The notes under the pieces: model-generated
What the model was told of the DNA's origin: nothing
The model's database searches: none
What the model saw: the letters and a program-made list of their open reading frames with translations, nothing else
Shown: positions 1 to 10,815 of the stretch, in pieces
How the letters are laid out: every line of letters begins with the position of its first letter
Numbering within the stretch: position 1 is the first letter of the stretch
Made by a program: the position numbers and the translations under genes
DNA from: Hyaloraphidium curvatum
Taxonomy: Eukaryota; Monoblepharomycota; Hyaloraphidiomycetes; Hyaloraphidiales; Hyaloraphidiaceae
Reading direction: 5' to 3'
NCBI GenBank assembly: GCA_025558095.1
Contig: JAIVFI010000013.1
Coordinates: 1-64,000 of the forward strand
Length of the DNA stretch: 64,000 bases

Positions 1-308
1 GGGAAGGGGGAGGGCCAGCCGTGCGCGGCGAGCGGGCCCGAGTGCGCGTCGGGATGCTGCTATCGGGCTGCGTGCGCTCCAAGGAGCGTGTGCTTTGGCG
101 GGTGACGGGGCGGGTGACGGGGCAGGTGACGAGGCGGAAAGTAACACAAAGGGCTGCGTCGAGCGATCTATATCAAGGGCGGGCTCGGTCAATCTATATC
201 ATACGATCTATAAAATAATCACTGTGACGGCAAGCGCGATATGCAAAACATATCCGAATAGCGGCACCTCGATCGCGAATCCAATCAGCTGTCTCCGCCG
301 CCGAAACC
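1..308. other. Non-coding left edge
   Basis: No coding region is convincing here. About positions 98-140 hold a degenerate short direct repeat with core GGGTGACGGGGC (three partial copies). It is followed by AT-richer sequence around 190-235. This stretch is the 3' flank of the minus-strand desaturase gene. Confidence 0.5.
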
Positions 309-1975
309 TCAGTCCGTCCCCGCCAGCTCCTCGTCCAGCAACCGGTCCGTCACCCCCTTGCCGAGGTTGACCCTGTTGAGCTGCTTGAGCGGCTCGGTCC
401 TGTTGAGCGCGAGCGAGTACCCTTCGCACGTCTCGAGCCACGTCTGCGGTCTGCCGGTAAGCCCCTCGCCCTCCACCGCCCCCGCGCGCGGGACCCACCT
501 GGAACCCGAACTCGACGCCGAAATCCCTGCATGTTTTCTCCAGCACGGGGTACAGCAGCGGGAGGTACCCGTGGTCCACGGTCGGCAGCAGGTGGTGCAG
601 GGTGTGGTCGCCAAAGGTGCAGAGCGAGAGCACGTGCGACCCGCGGACCTCGGCGCGGTCGGTGGTGGCTTCGAGGTGGTACAGGCCGAAGTCTGCCCGG
701 GGGTTAGGCGGGTCAGTTTCCCGGGCGGAAGGCGGCGGTGGGGAAGGAGGCTACCGGTCGGCATGTCGGGGTCGCCCTGGTGCCACGGGCCCTTTTCCGC
801 GCTGGGGCTGTTGTGCGACGTCGTGCTGGCGACGCCGAGAAGGGAGAAGCTCGACGCGGCGTGCATGAGCAGCCACCTCCACAGCGCTCCCTTGAACGAC
901 CCCGAGACGAGGTAGAGGAACGCTAGGGAGGAGTACCCGAGGAGGTCGGTCCTCCTGAAGGCCGGCCCGACCTGGCGCGCGGTGTCGCGGGCGCCGCGGG
1001 AGAGCAGAGCGAGGGGGCGGGTGACGAGGACGGCGGGGGTGACGAGGGCAAAGAAGGGGAGGAGGCGCCAGAAGGAGGTGAAGTGCTTGCCGGGCTCGCG
1101 CTTGGAGGAGGGCAGGAGGGGCGAGCCCGGTTCGGCTGGTTGGTGGGGAATGGGTGAGGGCATCGGAGAGGGCCGGGTAGGGATCGACGTACAGGCGTGG
1201 GTCTCGGGGTCCCACCACGAGTTGACGTAGAGGTGGTGGCCGAGGGCGTGGGTCTGCCGGCCAAAGACGTAGGAGGAGCCCGCGAGGTCACCGAGGTACA
1301 TCCGCCAGTTATCGCGCTGGTGGTAGTCTGCGACATTGCGTCATCAGCCGGCCGCAGTTGCCGGAACGGAGAGGACTCACAATTGTGGCCGATGATTGCC
1401 ATGAGGCCGAGGACGACGCCCGACGCAACGGAGCTCGCCGCAGCCGCAAGCCCCTTGGATCGCCCCGCAACGGCCATGCCCAGCAACCAAGCCGCCATGA
1501 ACGAGTCCGCGATCCTGTTGCTCCGCCTCTTGGGCCCGTCGCCGGCGGCCTTGATTACCGGCAGCGCCCGGCGGCGAAACACGGAGAAGAAACCCCGGGG
1601 GTGAAAAGTGAGGGGGGACACGCGGGGCTTGGTGGCCGGGCCGAGCTTGTACTTGTCCAGCAGCGCGCGGGCCTTCTTGATGTCGGGGTGGGCGACCTCG
1701 AACGCTTCGGTGATGTCGGTGCCGCGCGTCTGCAGGATCCAGAAGGCGCCGCCGGGGTGCTTCTCCGCAAAGGCCTCCAAGTCGTAGACGTCGCCGTGGA
1801 TCCGCCACGCCGGGCGGCCGTCCCACTCGACGGCGTCGTCCTTCCGCTTGTTGGCGAACCACTCCTCGGGCGACACCCAGCGGTGGTCTCGCCCGCTCAT
1901 GGGCCCGAACGTGCGCGGCGGCGCGAGGTCGCCCGTGTGCGAGAGCGCCTCGTCGACGAGCTCGCCGAAACCCAT
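309..1975 (-). CDS. Cytochrome b5-fused membrane fatty acid desaturase
   Basis: Likely front-end-type acyl desaturase of the endoplasmic reticulum, inserting a double bond in a fatty acyl chain with electrons from its own cytochrome b5 domain. The N-terminal third shows a cytochrome b5 signature with the heme-binding HPGG motif. Hydrophobic segments follow, with three histidine boxes rebuilt across introns: HNYYH (completed across a GTGAGT intron at about 1380-1328), HALGHH and HTLHH. The usual front-end desaturase has Q in place of the first His of the third box. At least four introns of 53-100 nt are inferred (near 1380-1328, 1192-1137, 763-697 and 498-452). The ATG at 1975 precedes MGFGELVDEAL; an upstream in-frame ATG exists but its added residues look like UTR. 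Substrate and regiospecificity cannot be read from the sequence. Confidence 0.85.
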
Positions 1976-2225
1976 CGCGGTCCGGCCGAAGGGGGTTTGG
2001 AGGGTCGATGTCAAACCATTGGCCGGCCGAGGCGCCTGACCTTGTTTACCCGGCATCCGCCCCTTCGCTCGGATCTTCGAAGCGATGACAAGCAATAAGC
2101 CTTCTCCCAGTTGTTTATTCATATGCGCTGTATCCGCACTCTCTCTCTGGCACGGGATCGCTGCCCGCACCGATCACCCGTTCCCTCTCCCTCCCTCCCG
2201 CACCGCTCTCTCCCGATCCGAACGA

Positions 2226-4538
2226 TCACTTGGTCGCCGCGGCAGCGGCATCCGCGACGGCTCCGACCGCAGCGCTCCCGGCATCGGCGACCGCCTGGCC
2301 GGCATCGGCGACGGCCTGCCCCGTGCCGGCCGCGGCGGACTGCACCGCGGCCGTGGCGTCGCCGGCCACCTGGCCCGCGGTGGCGGCGGCATCGGAGGCG
2401 ACCTGCGACACGGCAGCCGTGGCATCGGAAGCGGCTTGCCCGTCGGCGGCGGCGGCATCGCCGGCGACCTGGCCCGCGGCGGCCGTCGCATCCGCGGCGA
2501 CGGATCCGGCGGCATCCGCGGTCGCCTGCACGGCCTCTCCCACGCTGGCGGTGGCGGATTGCGCTACAACGTAAACCCGTCAGCCGATCCATCGCACGCG
2601 CACGGAGCAAGGCACGTACCGGCATCGACGACGCCGCCCGCGGCGCTCGTCACATCCGCGGCCGCGGTCTCGATCACTTGGCTCGCCGGGGCGGGGGCCA
2701 CGGGGGCGGTCAGCGTCGGAGGGGGGCCGGGAGGGGGGGTGTAGGTCTTCGGGGCCGCAGCGGGGGCCGGGGCGGGCGCCGGAGCGGGAGGCGCGGCAAC
2801 GGGCTCAGGGGCCGCGACCGGAGGAGGGGCCACGACGGGAGGAGGCGCGGCAACGGGAGCGGGGGCCTGAACCGGAGGGGGCGCCGCGACGGGAGCCGGA
2901 GCCGGCGCCGGAACGGGCGCAGGAGCCTGAGCGGCAACCGGAGGAGGCCCGGGGGGAGGCGCGAAGGTGCCGGCCGGGGGCGGCCCGGGGGGAGGCGCGA
3001 ACGCGGCCGCCGCAACCGGGACGGCAGCAACCGGCGGAGGAGCAGCAACCGGGGGCGGAGCTGCAACCGGGGGCGGCGCCGCGTAGGCGGCCGGCGGGGG
3101 CGCGGCCTGCGGCATCACGGGCGCCGTCTCGATCTGCGCGGTCCTGGGGTCGTCCTGCACCGGGCGATGTCAGCAAATCACGTGCAGGGAGCAACCTAGA
3201 GGTGAACGCACCCAGGTGATGAGGGGAGGCTGGCGCCTCTCGTCGATGAAAAAGTACCGGCCCCTGTGCACCGGGTAGCGATCAGTCCCCATCCCACACA
3301 AACCGACCCGCCGCGGCACTCACGAAGGAGGGTCCAGCTGCATCTTCCACCCGGCGGGCAGCGCCACCGGGGCCGGCGCGGCCTGCATCGCGTTCCCCGC
3401 CATCGCCGTCGCCGCGCCCGCCGCCACGCTCCCCGTGGCCATCGTCACGCCCACCGCCGCCGCCGTCGGGTTGGCTGCGACGGCGCCGACGGTGGCCTCG
3501 TTGGCTGCCTGCTCCATCTGGCTGGCGCGGGCCATCTGGTCCACGCAGCAGGCGATGCAGAGGATGAGCCAGTCCTCGTAGGGCATGCCGCCCTCGATGT
3601 CGATCGTGTCTTCCCGCACCGCAGTCAGCACCGCGCTCCCCTTACAGCAATGCAAGGAGGAGACCCACAGATGTCCGTCAGCGCGATCCACTTCTTGCTG
3701 ATCTCGGCGACTGGGCGGTTGGTGCGCTCCTGCACGATGCGGTACTCGTGCGCGAGGATGTTGCCCTTGACCTCGAGGCCGGGCTTGCCGGCCACGTCGA
3801 CCTTGTACTCTGCGCGCGAGCGGGGCGGGCGGTTCGGTCGGCGCACGGAACGGCCGCGCGAGGGATGGGACCCACCGTCGCGGATGACGTTGATCAGGTC
3901 CTTCTTGACCACCGCGAACGGGGGCCCGCGGCCGCCGATCCGTTCTACCTCCATGGCCTGGCTGCTCGCCCGGACGCATCAGAAGGCCGCCCGCGGGCCG
4001 AATCGGGGCAACCCACCGGACGGTCACGATCTTGGCCTGAAGCTGGCACAGGCCCACGCCCTGGGGAGTCTCCATGATGATCTTGTTGGTGACGGTGATG
4101 GCCTTGCCGTCCATCTGCGGGTGCGGGGCGCGGAGGGATGGCGGAGAGGGCGGGGCCGCGGAGAGGCGGGAGGACGGGGTCAATCGGGTTCGGCCACCCC
4201 CAGCCGATGACGGCGCACCTTGTACGCGCGCCTACCGCGCTGCGTTTCGATCCAGAAGTCGCCGCTGCGCCGGGAACGCGGTCAACGCCGTGCCCCGCTT
4301 CCGGCACCGGACGCGCCCCGGACGGCGGTGCCCACCCGATCGAGATGATGTTCTCCCGCATCTGCGCGCACCACACGTCTCAGCGAATGCCCGGCTGCTG
4401 CCGTGCGGCCGGGAAGCCCACCTTGTACCGCGAATCCTGCTGGTCGGCGACGCCGCCCCCCCGGCCGCCGCGCGGCCCGTCGTCGCCGCCGCCCCGCCCG
4501 CCGCGGATGCCCGGTCCATCGCCGCCCCCGCGCCTCAT
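2226..4538 (-). CDS. LURP-one-related (LOR) domain protein fused to a WW domain and an Ala/Pro-rich tail
   Basis: The first half splices into a LURP-one-related (Tubby/scramblase-like) domain. Recognisable pieces in order are RYK-MRENIISIGGDFWIE, RRAYK-MDGKAITVTNKI, a lysine-rich VVKKDLINVIRD strand, GNILAHEYRIV, AEISKKWIALTD and EDWLILCIACCVD. The last is close to the family's closing motif (often EDDALILA..VCID). An Ala-rich linker leads to a WW domain split by introns: LPAGWKMQLDPPSG, then RYFFIDERRQPPLITW. After it come a long AAPPPVAA-type Pro/Ala repeat and a final Ala/Asp/Gln/Val-rich helix with LEA-like repeats (AGQVAGDA, SQVASDA). About nine introns are inferred. WW domains bind Pro-rich ligands; the LOR domain may be lipid-associated, but its role is unknown. 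The start at 4538 opens a Gly/Arg-rich leader. Confidence 0.8.
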
Positions 4539-4826
4539 CGTTCTCGCTGCTTGTCGGGGTCTGACGGGGTTCGGACGGGATTGGGAAAGGTGGCCGGGGA
4601 CCCTGGAGAGTCGGATGGCAGACCCTGGCCGAGGGGAGGAGAAGTCCCTTGGTCTCCCGCCGTTCCGACAAACCGGACGGCCGCCGCTTTTGCCCGCGCG
4701 AATCCTGCTTCCGAAAGCTCGGAACTTCCTCTCCGGACACTTGTTTCACCGAGGCCCACCCTCTTTCGCCGCACCGCCCCCGCCACCCCCCGCCCAACAC
4801 CCCACCCCGGCCCCGCCCTGCCGAAA

Positions 4827-5468
4827 ATGCCCCCCACCCTGTACGGCGTCTTCCGGTCGCGCGCCTCCCGCCCCCTCTGGCTGCTCCTCGAATCCTCGGC
4901 CCCCTTCGAGCACGTCCCGGTCATCCAGTCCTACCGCCTCCCCGGCGCCGCCATCCCCGGCGCCCTCTCCACCGACTCGCCAGAGTACCTGGCGGTGAAC
5001 CCGCAGGGCCAGATCCCGGCACTCAAGGACGGCAGCCTCGTGCTGACCGAGAGCCTGGGGATCGTGCTGCACCTCGCGAGGCGGTACGGCGGCGCCCTCG
5101 GGCCCAAGGACGGGGACGAGCAGAGCCTGATGGAGATGTGGGCGCTCTGGGCCGCCACGTCGGTCGAGGATCCGGCGCTGGCGATCATGACCGCGCCCGC
5201 GGGGGCCGAGGGCGACAAGCTCCGCGAAGCGGCGGCCGCCAAGCTCCGCAGGCCGCTCAAGCGGCTCGAGGGCCACCTCGCCGGCCGGGAGTGGATGCTC
5301 GACAGGTTCACGGCGGCCGACATCGCGGTGGAGGAGTGCGTGAGGTACGCGCAGGGGCATCCCACGCTGCTGGGGGAGTTCCCGGCGGTCAAGGCGTGGG
5401 TGGACCGCTGCCAAGCAAGGCCGGCGTGGAAGAAGATGTGGGAGGGGAGGATGGCGGAACCTGCTTGA
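4827..5468 (+). CDS. Glutathione S-transferase-like protein
   Basis: Single-exon protein of 213 residues, the normal size for a cytosolic GST. The N-terminal thioredoxin-like half begins MPPTLYGVFRSRASRPLW and contains the glutathione-binding NPQGQIPALKDG (cis-Pro loop) and LTESLGIVLHLA (Glu-Ser) motifs at about residues 58-85. The C-terminal helical half has FTAADIAVEECV, matching the conserved N-capping box, and ends with a WVDRCQARPAWKK helix typical of bacterial and fungal GSTs. It probably conjugates glutathione or acts as a thiol transferase in the cytosol. The catalytic Ser/Tyr/Cys is not obvious (Ser at position 11 or 13 is a candidate), so the class is left open. Confidence 0.9.
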   Translation: MPPTLYGVFRSRASRPLWLLLESSAPFEHVPVIQSYRLPGAAIPGALSTDSPEYLAVNPQGQIPALKDGSLVLTESLGIVLHLARRYGGALGPKDGDEQSLMEMWALWAATSVEDPALAIMTAPAGAEGDKLREAAAAKLRRPLKRLEGHLAGREWMLDRFTAADIAVEECVRYAQGHPTLLGEFPAVKAWVDRCQARPAWKKMWEGRMAEPA

Positions 5469-5647
5469 TCGCGGGAGAGTAGAAGTTATCGGCCGGGAGG
5501 CGGCCCACCGCACGGGATGAAGATCCCCTGCGAACGAGAAGTCGACATCGTGGCCGTCGAGAGCGTGGGGTTTCAAGTCGTCTGGCCACCAGGACGGCGG
5601 GCCCTGAAATCCCTTGCGGACCCTCCCGCCGCACACGCAATCTCGCG

Positions 5648-6193
5648 ATGTCTGCCCCGTCCGCCGCCGGCCTCGAGGAGGGCTCGATGGCCACGCCTCT
5701 GTTGAACAGGCCGCGTGGGTCGCCCGCGCCGGCCGCCCCGATGCCGCTGACCGCCCGCGCTCGCCCCTCCCGGCCCCTCTGCCGCGCCTCCGCCGACCGT
5801 GCGGACGGCCGCCAACCGTGCGGACGCGCCGCAGAGGCCCCGCCGCCCGCCGCGACCTCCGCCTACGCGTGGCTGACGCACTTCGGCACCGCCGTCCTCA
5901 TGGGCCTCCTCACCGCATTCGCGCTCAAGCTCTTCGGCCCCCCGCTGGCGACCGCCGCCGTCCTCCTCGCCATCCTCGTCCTGGTCCTCGCATACTACGG
6001 ATACGTCAAGGTCAACCTCTCGACGATCAGGACCGCCGCCACCAGCATTGTCGACAGCGACGGGGACGGGACCATCGGGACGGGGGACGTCAAGGCGTGG
6101 GGCGCGAGGGCGTGGAGCCTGGTGGTCGGGTTCGGGGCAACGGCGGTGGCGGGCTTCGTGCTGGGGTTCTGGATGGGCGTGTCGGTGCTCTGA
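5648..6193 (+). CDS. FUN14-domain small membrane protein
   Basis: 181-residue single-exon protein. The first about 80 residues are Ala/Pro/Arg-rich and could be a mitochondrial targeting leader. The rest matches the FUN14 pattern: a GLLTAFALKLFGPP glycine-rich segment, a long hydrophobic stretch ending YYGYVKVN, and a last transmembrane segment GATAVAGFVLGFWMG. FUN14 proteins are mitochondrial outer-membrane proteins; animal FUNDC1 is a mitophagy receptor, but the LC3-binding motif is not evident here. Between the hydrophobic segments lies DSDGDGTIGTGD, an EF-hand-like acidic loop also seen in some plant and fungal relatives. The start could alternatively be Met14. Confidence 0.75.
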   Translation: MSAPSAAGLEEGSMATPLLNRPRGSPAPAAPMPLTARARPSRPLCRASADRADGRQPCGRAAEAPPPAATSAYAWLTHFGTAVLMGLLTAFALKLFGPPLATAAVLLAILVLVLAYYGYVKVNLSTIRTAATSIVDSDGDGTIGTGDVKAWGARAWSLVVGFGATAVAGFVLGFWMGVSVL

Positions 6194-7582
6194 AGATGGG
6201 GAGGGAGGGGGGAATCTGCGGATTACGGGGGCATTGCTGGGTTCTGCATCTCTATGGACACCGTCGCCGTCTTCGCCTCGTTCCTGCCTGGGCCGCCTCC
6301 TTGTTGATTCCGGACACCATCCGGTGCCCCGGTCGCCTCGAGCGACGTCGGCCATGGCTCCGCGCCTGCTCCCGGGGTCCCCAATCGATCCTCGGTGCCT
6401 GCTCGGATCCGGACGCGACGGAACCTGCTGCACCAAGATCCGCCCGCCTCCCACCCCGCCCGGCGCGGCGGAAGGCGGCACGGATGTTGGCCGGCGGTCC
6501 CGTCCTGCGGTCGGCGTGGGTGGTGATTGGCCGTGGTCAGGAACCGGCCGTCCCGGGATCGCCGTGGGCGGAGCTGCGACGTCGAGCTGGACTGCCTTTC
6601 CTCCGTTCGGCCATTTTCGGCCGGCTGGTCCGTCAACGTCGGTCGCGCGCGTCGGGTGAATCGACGGCGAGTCGGTGCGTCGACGAGTCGACGCGGTCGC
6701 GAGCATCCAGCAAAGTCCGCACACAGTGCACCGCCTCCACTCAGATAACAGGGTAAGGCGGATTGCCCGAACTGCAGTGTAAGAGCGCACCAGTCGGTCC
6801 CGGCCTGAAGATTGCTCCTGCCCCCGGGAAAAGATCACCACTCTTTCGTCCTTCCGTGCCACCGTGGGCGGCCCCATCCGCTCGGAGGGAGGCGGTACCG
6901 ACCGCCGCACGAAGCATCCGACCCGCGGCGCGGAAACGGAACGCTTTCCTGCTCGTCCCCCATCCAACCCGCACTCCCCGCGAAGCCCCCATCCCCCCTC
7001 CTCTCCATCCTCCGCTTCCCCGACCCCGACAGCCCGACAGCACAGCGCCAAGCCCCCCCACCAGCCGCTGCGCAAGCCCTCCGAAGCCCGGGGCACTTCG
7101 CGTCATTGGGATCACTCACTCGCCACGGATCGGACCGCCGGTCGGGAGGCTGGTTGTCCCGAAAAAAGGCCGGCGGCTCGGGTTGCCAACGCCAAACATA
7201 ACACGCCGTAGACGTCGGAGAGAGACTGCCGTGGATGCGCAGCGTGCGGGCCGGGCGCTGCGCCGCGCGCTGCCGATCGCGGGGGCCAGTGACCCATCCG
7301 ATCGAGGTCCCTCCTGTACAGCCCCATGACGTACCCGACGCTCGGCCATCGCCGGCCAATTTCCTCCTCCATCGAGCGGCTGGATGGAGGTCGGACCCAT
7401 CTTGCCGGAAGGCTCCGAGACCGGGCCGCCCCGCCCGATGTCGAGGAAGTGGGCGGAAGGCGGGTCGATCCCGGTCGGGGCTTGACCGGAGCGGCCGCAC
7501 CCTCAAAGCCGCGGGGATAATCCCGGCACCAAACGAGCCGCCGGGCCCTCCAAAATCCGACAGACGAAAACGCTGACGAACG
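6194..7582. other. Intergenic region, 1.4 kb
   Basis: No gene can be supported on either strand; long open frames here lack domains and splice logic. A perfect inverted repeat, GCGTCGAC-GA-GTCGACGC, lies at 6677-6694. The region serves as the upstream flank of the first kinase gene. Confidence 0.5.
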
Positions 7583-8066
7583 ATGGGACATGCCACGGAA
7601 ACGCAGTCCCCGCGCGCCATGTACAGGACCGTGCGGAGCCTCGGCAGCGGCGGCCAGGCGCGGGTGAAGCTCGTCGCCGACGCCGCGGGCGCTCTGCGCG
7701 CCATGAAGCGCTACTCGTCCCCGGAAGCCGCGAGGCGCGAATGCTGCGCGCTGAGGAAGCTCGGGAGGTTTCCGGGGGTCGTGGCGCTGGTCGAGGTGGG
7801 TGCCGTTGCGGGGCGGCCGGGGTCGGGCGTGGCTAAAATCGGCATGCAGGACTTTGAAATCGGCAACCGGCACTATGTGGTGCTCGAATATGCCGCCGGC
7901 GGCGTGGGTTCCTCGCTGACTTTCGAGACACGATGCCTGACTCCCGGGCCGGTGCGCAGGACCTCGACCACCTCCTCTCCTTCGGCCCCCTGGCACCCAA
8001 GGCCGCCCGCACCGCGACCTTCTCCCTCCTCACCACCCTCGCCTTCCTCCACGGCAACGGCGTCGC

Positions 8067-8100
<34 letters not shown>

Positions 8101-8634
8101 CGCGTGCCCGGGGACCTGGGCTCGCTGTGCCTGGCCGACTTCGGGTCGGCGTTCACGGAGGACGGGCCGCACGTGGGGGTCAGGAGGCCGTCCTTGAGGG
8201 AGATGACCACCCTGGCGGGGACGCCGCTGTACCTTGCCCCCGAGATACTAAGGGGGCTGCCGTACGGCCCCCCCGCGGACCTCTGGGCTTTGGGATGCCT
8301 GGTCTACTCAATGCTCGCAGGCGTACCGCCCTTCCACAGCATCACCGAGGTCTTCCGCTACACGGGGGAACTGGACTGGCCCGCTGGGCTGCCCGAGGAC
8401 GCGAGGCGGTTCGTCCGCTCCCTGCTTGAACCCGACCCCGCCCTGCGCGCGACGGCCGTGCAGGGCCTTTTGCACCCGTGGATCCTCGGCCGCGGGCGGC
8501 CGTGCGACGACGGGGAGGGCTATCCGGTGAAGCTGGACGAGCAGGGAGGCTTGACGCTGGACGTGCCCGCCGATGAGGATCCGTTCCTGCGGCCAGGGGA
8601 CTGCGAACGGGACAGCGGGTACGTCTCGTCGTGA
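7583..8634 (+). CDS. Protein kinase, tandem copy A
   Basis: Serine/threonine-type kinase in three exons. The glycine loop is LGSGGQARVKL, the ATP lysine AMKRY, the helix-C glutamate RRECCAL, the catalytic loop HRDLKPANVLL, then DFGSAF and LAPEIL. The two introns begin GTGGGT (about 7796-7849 and 7906-7963) and join VALVEV to DFEIGNRHYVVLEYAAGG to DLDHLL. After the kinase core, HPWILGRG leads to a short beta-like extension (GYPVKLDEQGG) also present in the other kinases of this window. The protein ends DSGYVSS. The next gene downstream is a close duplicate. Family placement beyond a CAMK-like eukaryotic kinase is uncertain. Confidence 0.88.
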
Positions 8635-9289
8635 GGAAGGGACGAGTAGGGCCGGGCTAGATCATGTAGCGGTGGAGAGACTTTAAAAAGGGGCTCTGCA
8701 TACCGTTGAATATGCGGCCCGGCTGGCCGGTCGATGGACCAGGGTCACCGCACCCGTCCAACTCATTTGCGCAGGACATGTTGCGCCCTTCTACTGTATT
8801 GTACGCATTGTGCCAACTGGCGTCAACCCTCATGTTGGCTTGGAAGCACCTGCGGGCGAGTTTTCGTTCCTCGCCAACAGGCCCGACGTGTCGACTTTTG
8901 CATCCGCTCCGCAACGGCACTACGGGCGAACCAAATCCAGCGATTCAAAGCTCGGGGGAGAGGACAGGTGCGTTCGAAGCCCGTGCTCTCCAGATGCTCA
9001 GGTGCACCTCAGCCGCCTTGCATGGGCCGGCCAAGGGACGGCCGCGGAATGACGTCAGCGACAAGGACCTCGCCGTCCCGGGCGCGTCGAAGCCGGGAAC
9101 TCCCCGAACGTAGGAGGAACGGTTTCCGGCTGGATTTGCCAGTTTGCCGGGCGGATTACGGCGACATCGGCCAGAAGAGAAGTCGGGGCCGTACGAGGGA
9201 CGCAGTGGCGCAAAGCCCCGAATGCCCTTCACTGAAGAGGGGCTCCCGTCAGCGCAGGTCCGCAAACTCCGGAGCACCGCACGCGACCG
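8635..9289. other. Intergenic region between tandem kinases
   Basis: Nothing coding is supported. It is the 3' flank of kinase A and the promoter region of kinase B. Its sequence is not obviously duplicated with the flank of kinase A, so the duplication appears limited to the gene bodies. Confidence 0.45.
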
Positions 9290-10347
9290 ATGGCCTCTGC
9301 CTCGGACATGCAGTCGCCCCGGGCGCTCTACAGGCCCCTGCGCAGCCTGGGCAGCGGCGGGCAGGGCCGGGTGAAGCTCGTGGCCGACCCCGCGGGGACG
9401 CTGCGCGCCCTGAAACGATACTCCTCCTCGGAAGCGGCGAGGAGGGAGTGCTGCGCCCTGAGGAAGCTCGGTCGCTTTCCCGGGGTGGTGGCCCTCATCG
9501 AGGTGGGCTTGCTGCGCACCGGCCGGCCGGTCGGTCGGGGCATCCGGCTCACTTCGGCGCCAGGATTTCGAGCTGGGGAACCGCCATTACGTGGTGCTCG
9601 AGTACGCTGCGGGCGGCGTAGGTCCTTCTCCGCAACGGAGGAAGCGTTTGCTGACCCCCGGACGCGCAGGACCTCGACCACCTCCTCGCCGCCGGACCCC
9701 TCCCGCCCGATGCAGCACGCAAGGCCACCTTTTCGCTCCTCACTACCATCGCCTTCATGCATGGCAACGGCGTCGCCCACCGGGATCTCAAACCCGCCAA
9801 CGTGCTGCTCCGCGTGCCGGGCGACCTGGACTCTCTGTGCCTCGCCGACTTCGGCTCGTCGTTCACCGAGGACGCCCCGCACCTCGGCGTGCGGCGCCCG
9901 TCGCTCAAGGAGATGACGACGTTGGCCGGGACTCCCCTGTACCTGGCGCCGGAGATCCTCCGCGGCCAGCCGTACGGCCCCCCCGCGGACCTCTGGGCTT
10001 TGGGATGCCTGGTCTACTCGATGCTCGTGGGCGTGCCGCCCTTCCACAGCATCACCGAGGTCCTGCTCGGCCTCGAACGCAAAATGCTGTGGCCTGCCGG
10101 GGTGCCCGAGGATGCTAGGCGCTTCGTGCTGTCCCTGCTCGAGCCCGACCCGGAGCTCCGTGCAACGGCGGTGCAGGGCCTGCTCGATCCGTGGATCCTG
10201 GGACCTGGGCGGGCGGGCGACGACGGGGGGGGATATCCGGTGAGGCTGGACGAGGCTGGGAGGCTGGCGGTGGACGTGCCGGAGCAGGCGGACCCTGTCC
10301 ACCGCCCGATCGATTGCGAGAGGGACAGCGGGTACGTGTCGTCTTGA
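9290..10347 (+). CDS. Protein kinase, tandem copy B
   Basis: Close duplicate of the preceding kinase with the same two intron positions: GTGGGC after VALIEV, and GTAGGT after VLEYAAGG. Motifs are LGSGGQGRVKL, ALKRY, RRECCAL, HRDLKPANVLL, DFGSSF and LAPEIL. The stretch encoding PYGPPADLWALGCLVYS is nucleotide-identical to copy A for more than 45 bases, so the duplication is recent or has been partly homogenised. The beta-like extension GYPVRLDEAGR and the C-terminus DSGYVSS are retained. All catalytic residues are present, so both copies look active. Differences cluster in the helix after the HSITEV motif and in the C-terminal linker. Confidence 0.88.
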
Positions 10348-10815
10348 GGATGGGATGTAGCGGCGCAGGCACGTGAAAAAGGCTCGCATGTTGCGAAGGT
10401 GTGCGGTCGGGTTGCGACAGAGTCCGACGTCCAGCGTGCCGCGCTCGCCGCCCGATCCGCTCCGTCTTCGCTCATCGCAAACAATCTGTCGCTTTCCTTA
10501 CCGAGTCACGTCTGCCTGAGACCAGTCTGTTGAGATCTGATCACCCGGAATTCGCATCGGCGCAAGGACGCCCGGCAGCAGTACGGGCGGGATCGCAAAG
10601 CCAATTGAGGACGCAAACCACTGACGCCGCCGGCGGTCGCAGGGGCAACATACGGCCGGCCGGCTTCCGGAAAGCTGGTCTCTGCTGTTCCGGAGCGGAC
10701 GCATGGCGTCCCGCGGCCGTGGGGACCCGCGGTCGGCGTAATCGATTCCCGCCCCGCCGATCCGCAGATTCAGATTAGCCACACCGCCGACGCAATCTCG
10801 CGCCCCCGATCCCGC
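10348..10815. other. Intergenic region
   Basis: No coding or RNA feature is recognised. It is the upstream flank of kinase C. Confidence 0.4.

Noticed and set aside
5573-7096. 507-codon minus-strand frame crossing the FUN14 gene
   Set aside because: No domain and low-complexity composition; it overlaps a better supported plus-strand gene.
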